Source of the DNA: Spirochaetaceae bacterium
GTDB taxonomy: Bacteria; Spirochaetota; Spirochaetia; Treponematales; Breznakiellaceae
Reading direction: 5' to 3'
Assembly (NCBI GenBank): GCA_031258625.1
Contig: JAIRMO010000134.1
Span: forward strand, 1-5,624
Length of the DNA stretch: 5,624 nt
Under the pieces are notes generated by a model, which saw only the letters and a list, made by a program, of their open reading frames with translations, did no database searches and was not told the origin of the DNA. The first letter of the stretch is position 1, and the number at the start of each line of letters is the position of its first letter. A program made the translations under genes and the position numbers. Below are positions 4,613-5,624 of this stretch, piece after piece.

Positions 4613-5624
4613 CTACAAACTGTCGGACGACATCCCGGCGCCGCCAAAGTAAATATTATTACTCACTTCCATGTCTCCACACCTCAGTCCAAGGGATAAG
4701 AACCCCGATTTCCTGGAACTTAAAAATATCCGCTCCGAGTTTGCCGGGTACTCCTCGGAATCACCCTCAGTCCAGTCGTTTTTATCGTAAATCCAGGTAA
4801 TTGGGTACGACGCCCCATTGATAACTCCCTGGAATTCAACGTAATACTTAACCCACCCGATACTACTCGTCCAGTTTAGATGGGGGGTGGTTGAGATTCC
4901 CTTGTTCGTAACACTCATAATCAGTACACAGCTGCCTTTAGTGTCCGTAAGTCGTCCTTTCGAGGTGTCACACAAAACCGCATAGACCGAAATCTTATTC
5001 GGATAGGGGTAAACGGAAAGGGTAAAGTCCTTGGTAAAATCCTTCAATCTTGTCCCATCCCAGACGCCGTTTTTGACGGTCGCCCGCACCGTGACCGTTC
5101 CTACGCTGGCCGCGTTCTGTGCCGTTCCCTTCGCTTGGGCCGTTATGGTGCTTTCGGATATATCTATATTTGCCGCCGTATCGGACGAAACAATCCCCCA
5201 CGTAATCGTCTTGTTGGTAGAGGTGGACGGGGAGACCGTGCCGGTTAAGAGCGTGGGCAGTCCGGTCATAAGTGTGGTGGAGGCGGTCCCGTCTACCAGG
5301 ATGGGGGCCTCCGTTATATTCGTTACGGAGATAAACCCGCTGATACCCGTAGCGTCACACGTTGCCGAGTAGGTTTTACCGTTAAAATCGGCGGACACGG
5401 TGATGTCAGCCGTTTTACCGATGTAGCCGGCCTTGGCTTTAATGGTTCTGGTTTCCTCACTTCCTGTCAGGCTCACACGAGAAGAAGGGTTTTTCCAGGT
5501 CGTTTCCGGTTTAGTATCGTCATAGGGATTGTATACCACGGCGGTAACGGCTGTGCCCGAAGCATCCACAAACAGGCTGTTTTTCGGGTCGAGTTTGTTG
5601 AGCCACGTATCATCGCTTACACGC
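4613..5624 (-). CDS. Ig-like (BIG2) domain surface protein, C-terminal 336 residues; 5' end beyond the window
   Basis: The frame is open from the right edge to a TAG at 4615-4613. A GTG at 5569 could serve as a start, but the 18 codons before it are also open and protein-like and no ribosome site precedes it, so the gene most likely continues beyond the window. Fragment residues about 18-90 look like a degenerate Ig-like repeat (KAKAGYIGKTADITVSADFNG). Residues about 96-206 fit a bacterial Ig-like BIG2 domain: VTNITEAPILVDG, then LLTGTVSPSTSTNKTITWGIVSSD, then ITAQAKGTAQNAASVGTVTVRATV. The last 130 residues form an unrecognised beta-rich domain with Cys at about 218, 232 and 315, possibly disulphide-bonded outside the cytoplasm. 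BIG2 domains are found in adhesins, intimins and other exported proteins. It shares orientation with the Asp-box gene but is separated by about 490 bp with terminator-like hairpins and a promoter. The signal peptide is not visible. Confidence 0.75.
   Translation of the reverse strand, partial: RVSDDTWLNKLDPKNSLFVDASGTAVTAVVYNPYDDTKPETTWKNPSSRVSLTGSEETRTIKAKAGYIGKTADITVSADFNGKTYSATCDATGISGFISVTNITEAPILVDGTASTTLMTGLPTLLTGTVSPSTSTNKTITWGIVSSDTAANIDISESTITAQAKGTAQNAASVGTVTVRATVKNGVWDGTRLKDFTKDFTLSVYPYPNKISVYAVLCDTSKGRLTDTKGSCVLIMSVTNKGISTTPHLNWTSSIGWVKYYVEFQGVINGASYPITWIYDKNDWTEGDSEEYPANSERIFLSSRKSGFLSLGLRCGDMEVSNNIYFGGAGMSSDSL

Noticed and set aside
4510..4800. 96-residue plus-strand open frame
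   Set aside because: It runs through the GC hairpins and then antisense to the Ig-like gene. It has no ribosome site and its low-complexity start comes from the hairpin sequence.
5031..5372. 113-residue plus-strand open frame
   Set aside because: It is antisense to the BIG2 domain coding region. The minus-strand frame has clear Ig-like motifs and stays open to the window edge.
4613..5569. GTG at 5569 as the true start of the Ig-like gene
   Set aside because: The frame stays open upstream to the edge with protein-like sequence, no Shine-Dalgarno precedes the GTG, and an exported protein should begin with a signal peptide, which is missing here.
1..5624. CRISPR array, tRNA or rRNA genes, prophage or toxin-antitoxin genes
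   Set aside because: No regularly spaced direct repeats, cloverleaf sequences, rRNA motifs or recognisable phage or toxin families were seen on either strand.

Overview
The window looks like chromosomal DNA from a moderately GC-rich spirochaete, most likely a Treponema-type bacterium such as those of termite guts. This is an inference. It rests on predicted lipoproteins with loose, spirochaete-style lipoboxes, the Asp-box and Ig-like surface protein architectures, and coding GC in the fifties by eye. No rRNA or other phylogenetic marker is present, so the assignment is tentative.

Layout, left to right. (1) The first 56 codons of gcvT (aminomethyltransferase, T-protein of the glycine cleavage system) run off the left edge on the minus strand. 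(2) A gene-free stretch of about 430 bp separates gcvT from the divergent next gene. It contains a compact 213-bp element with 18-bp perfect terminal inverted repeats, abutted on both sides by an identical 10-bp direct repeat. This is the structure of a small non-autonomous transposon (MITE-like) with its target-site duplication, and it carries two strong internal hairpins. (3) A plus-strand gene encodes a 295-residue lipoprotein with two tandem LEA2/WHy-type domains; its promoter-like hexamers suggest a nearly or fully leaderless mRNA. (4) A convergent intergenic region is packed with GC-rich inverted repeats, including a bidirectional-looking terminator. (5) A minus-strand gene encodes an 823-residue predicted lipoprotein with seven Asp-box (BNR) repeats at its C-terminus, probably a surface beta-propeller. 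(6) A gap of about 490 bp holds GC-rich hairpins, a poly-T run and a good sigma-70 promoter (TTGATT-17-TATAAT) that implies a leader of roughly 255 nt. (7) The 3' part of a second minus-strand gene, for an Ig-like (BIG2) protein, continues past the right edge.

The genes do not form one pathway. gcvT is one-carbon metabolism. The other three are predicted exported or surface proteins in separate transcription units: the promoter between the Ig-like and Asp-box genes, and the converging arrangement with the LEA2 gene, argue against a shared operon. I did not find a recognisable new multi-gene system. The most notable signals are the MITE-like element and the Asp-box propeller lipoprotein with its long leader.
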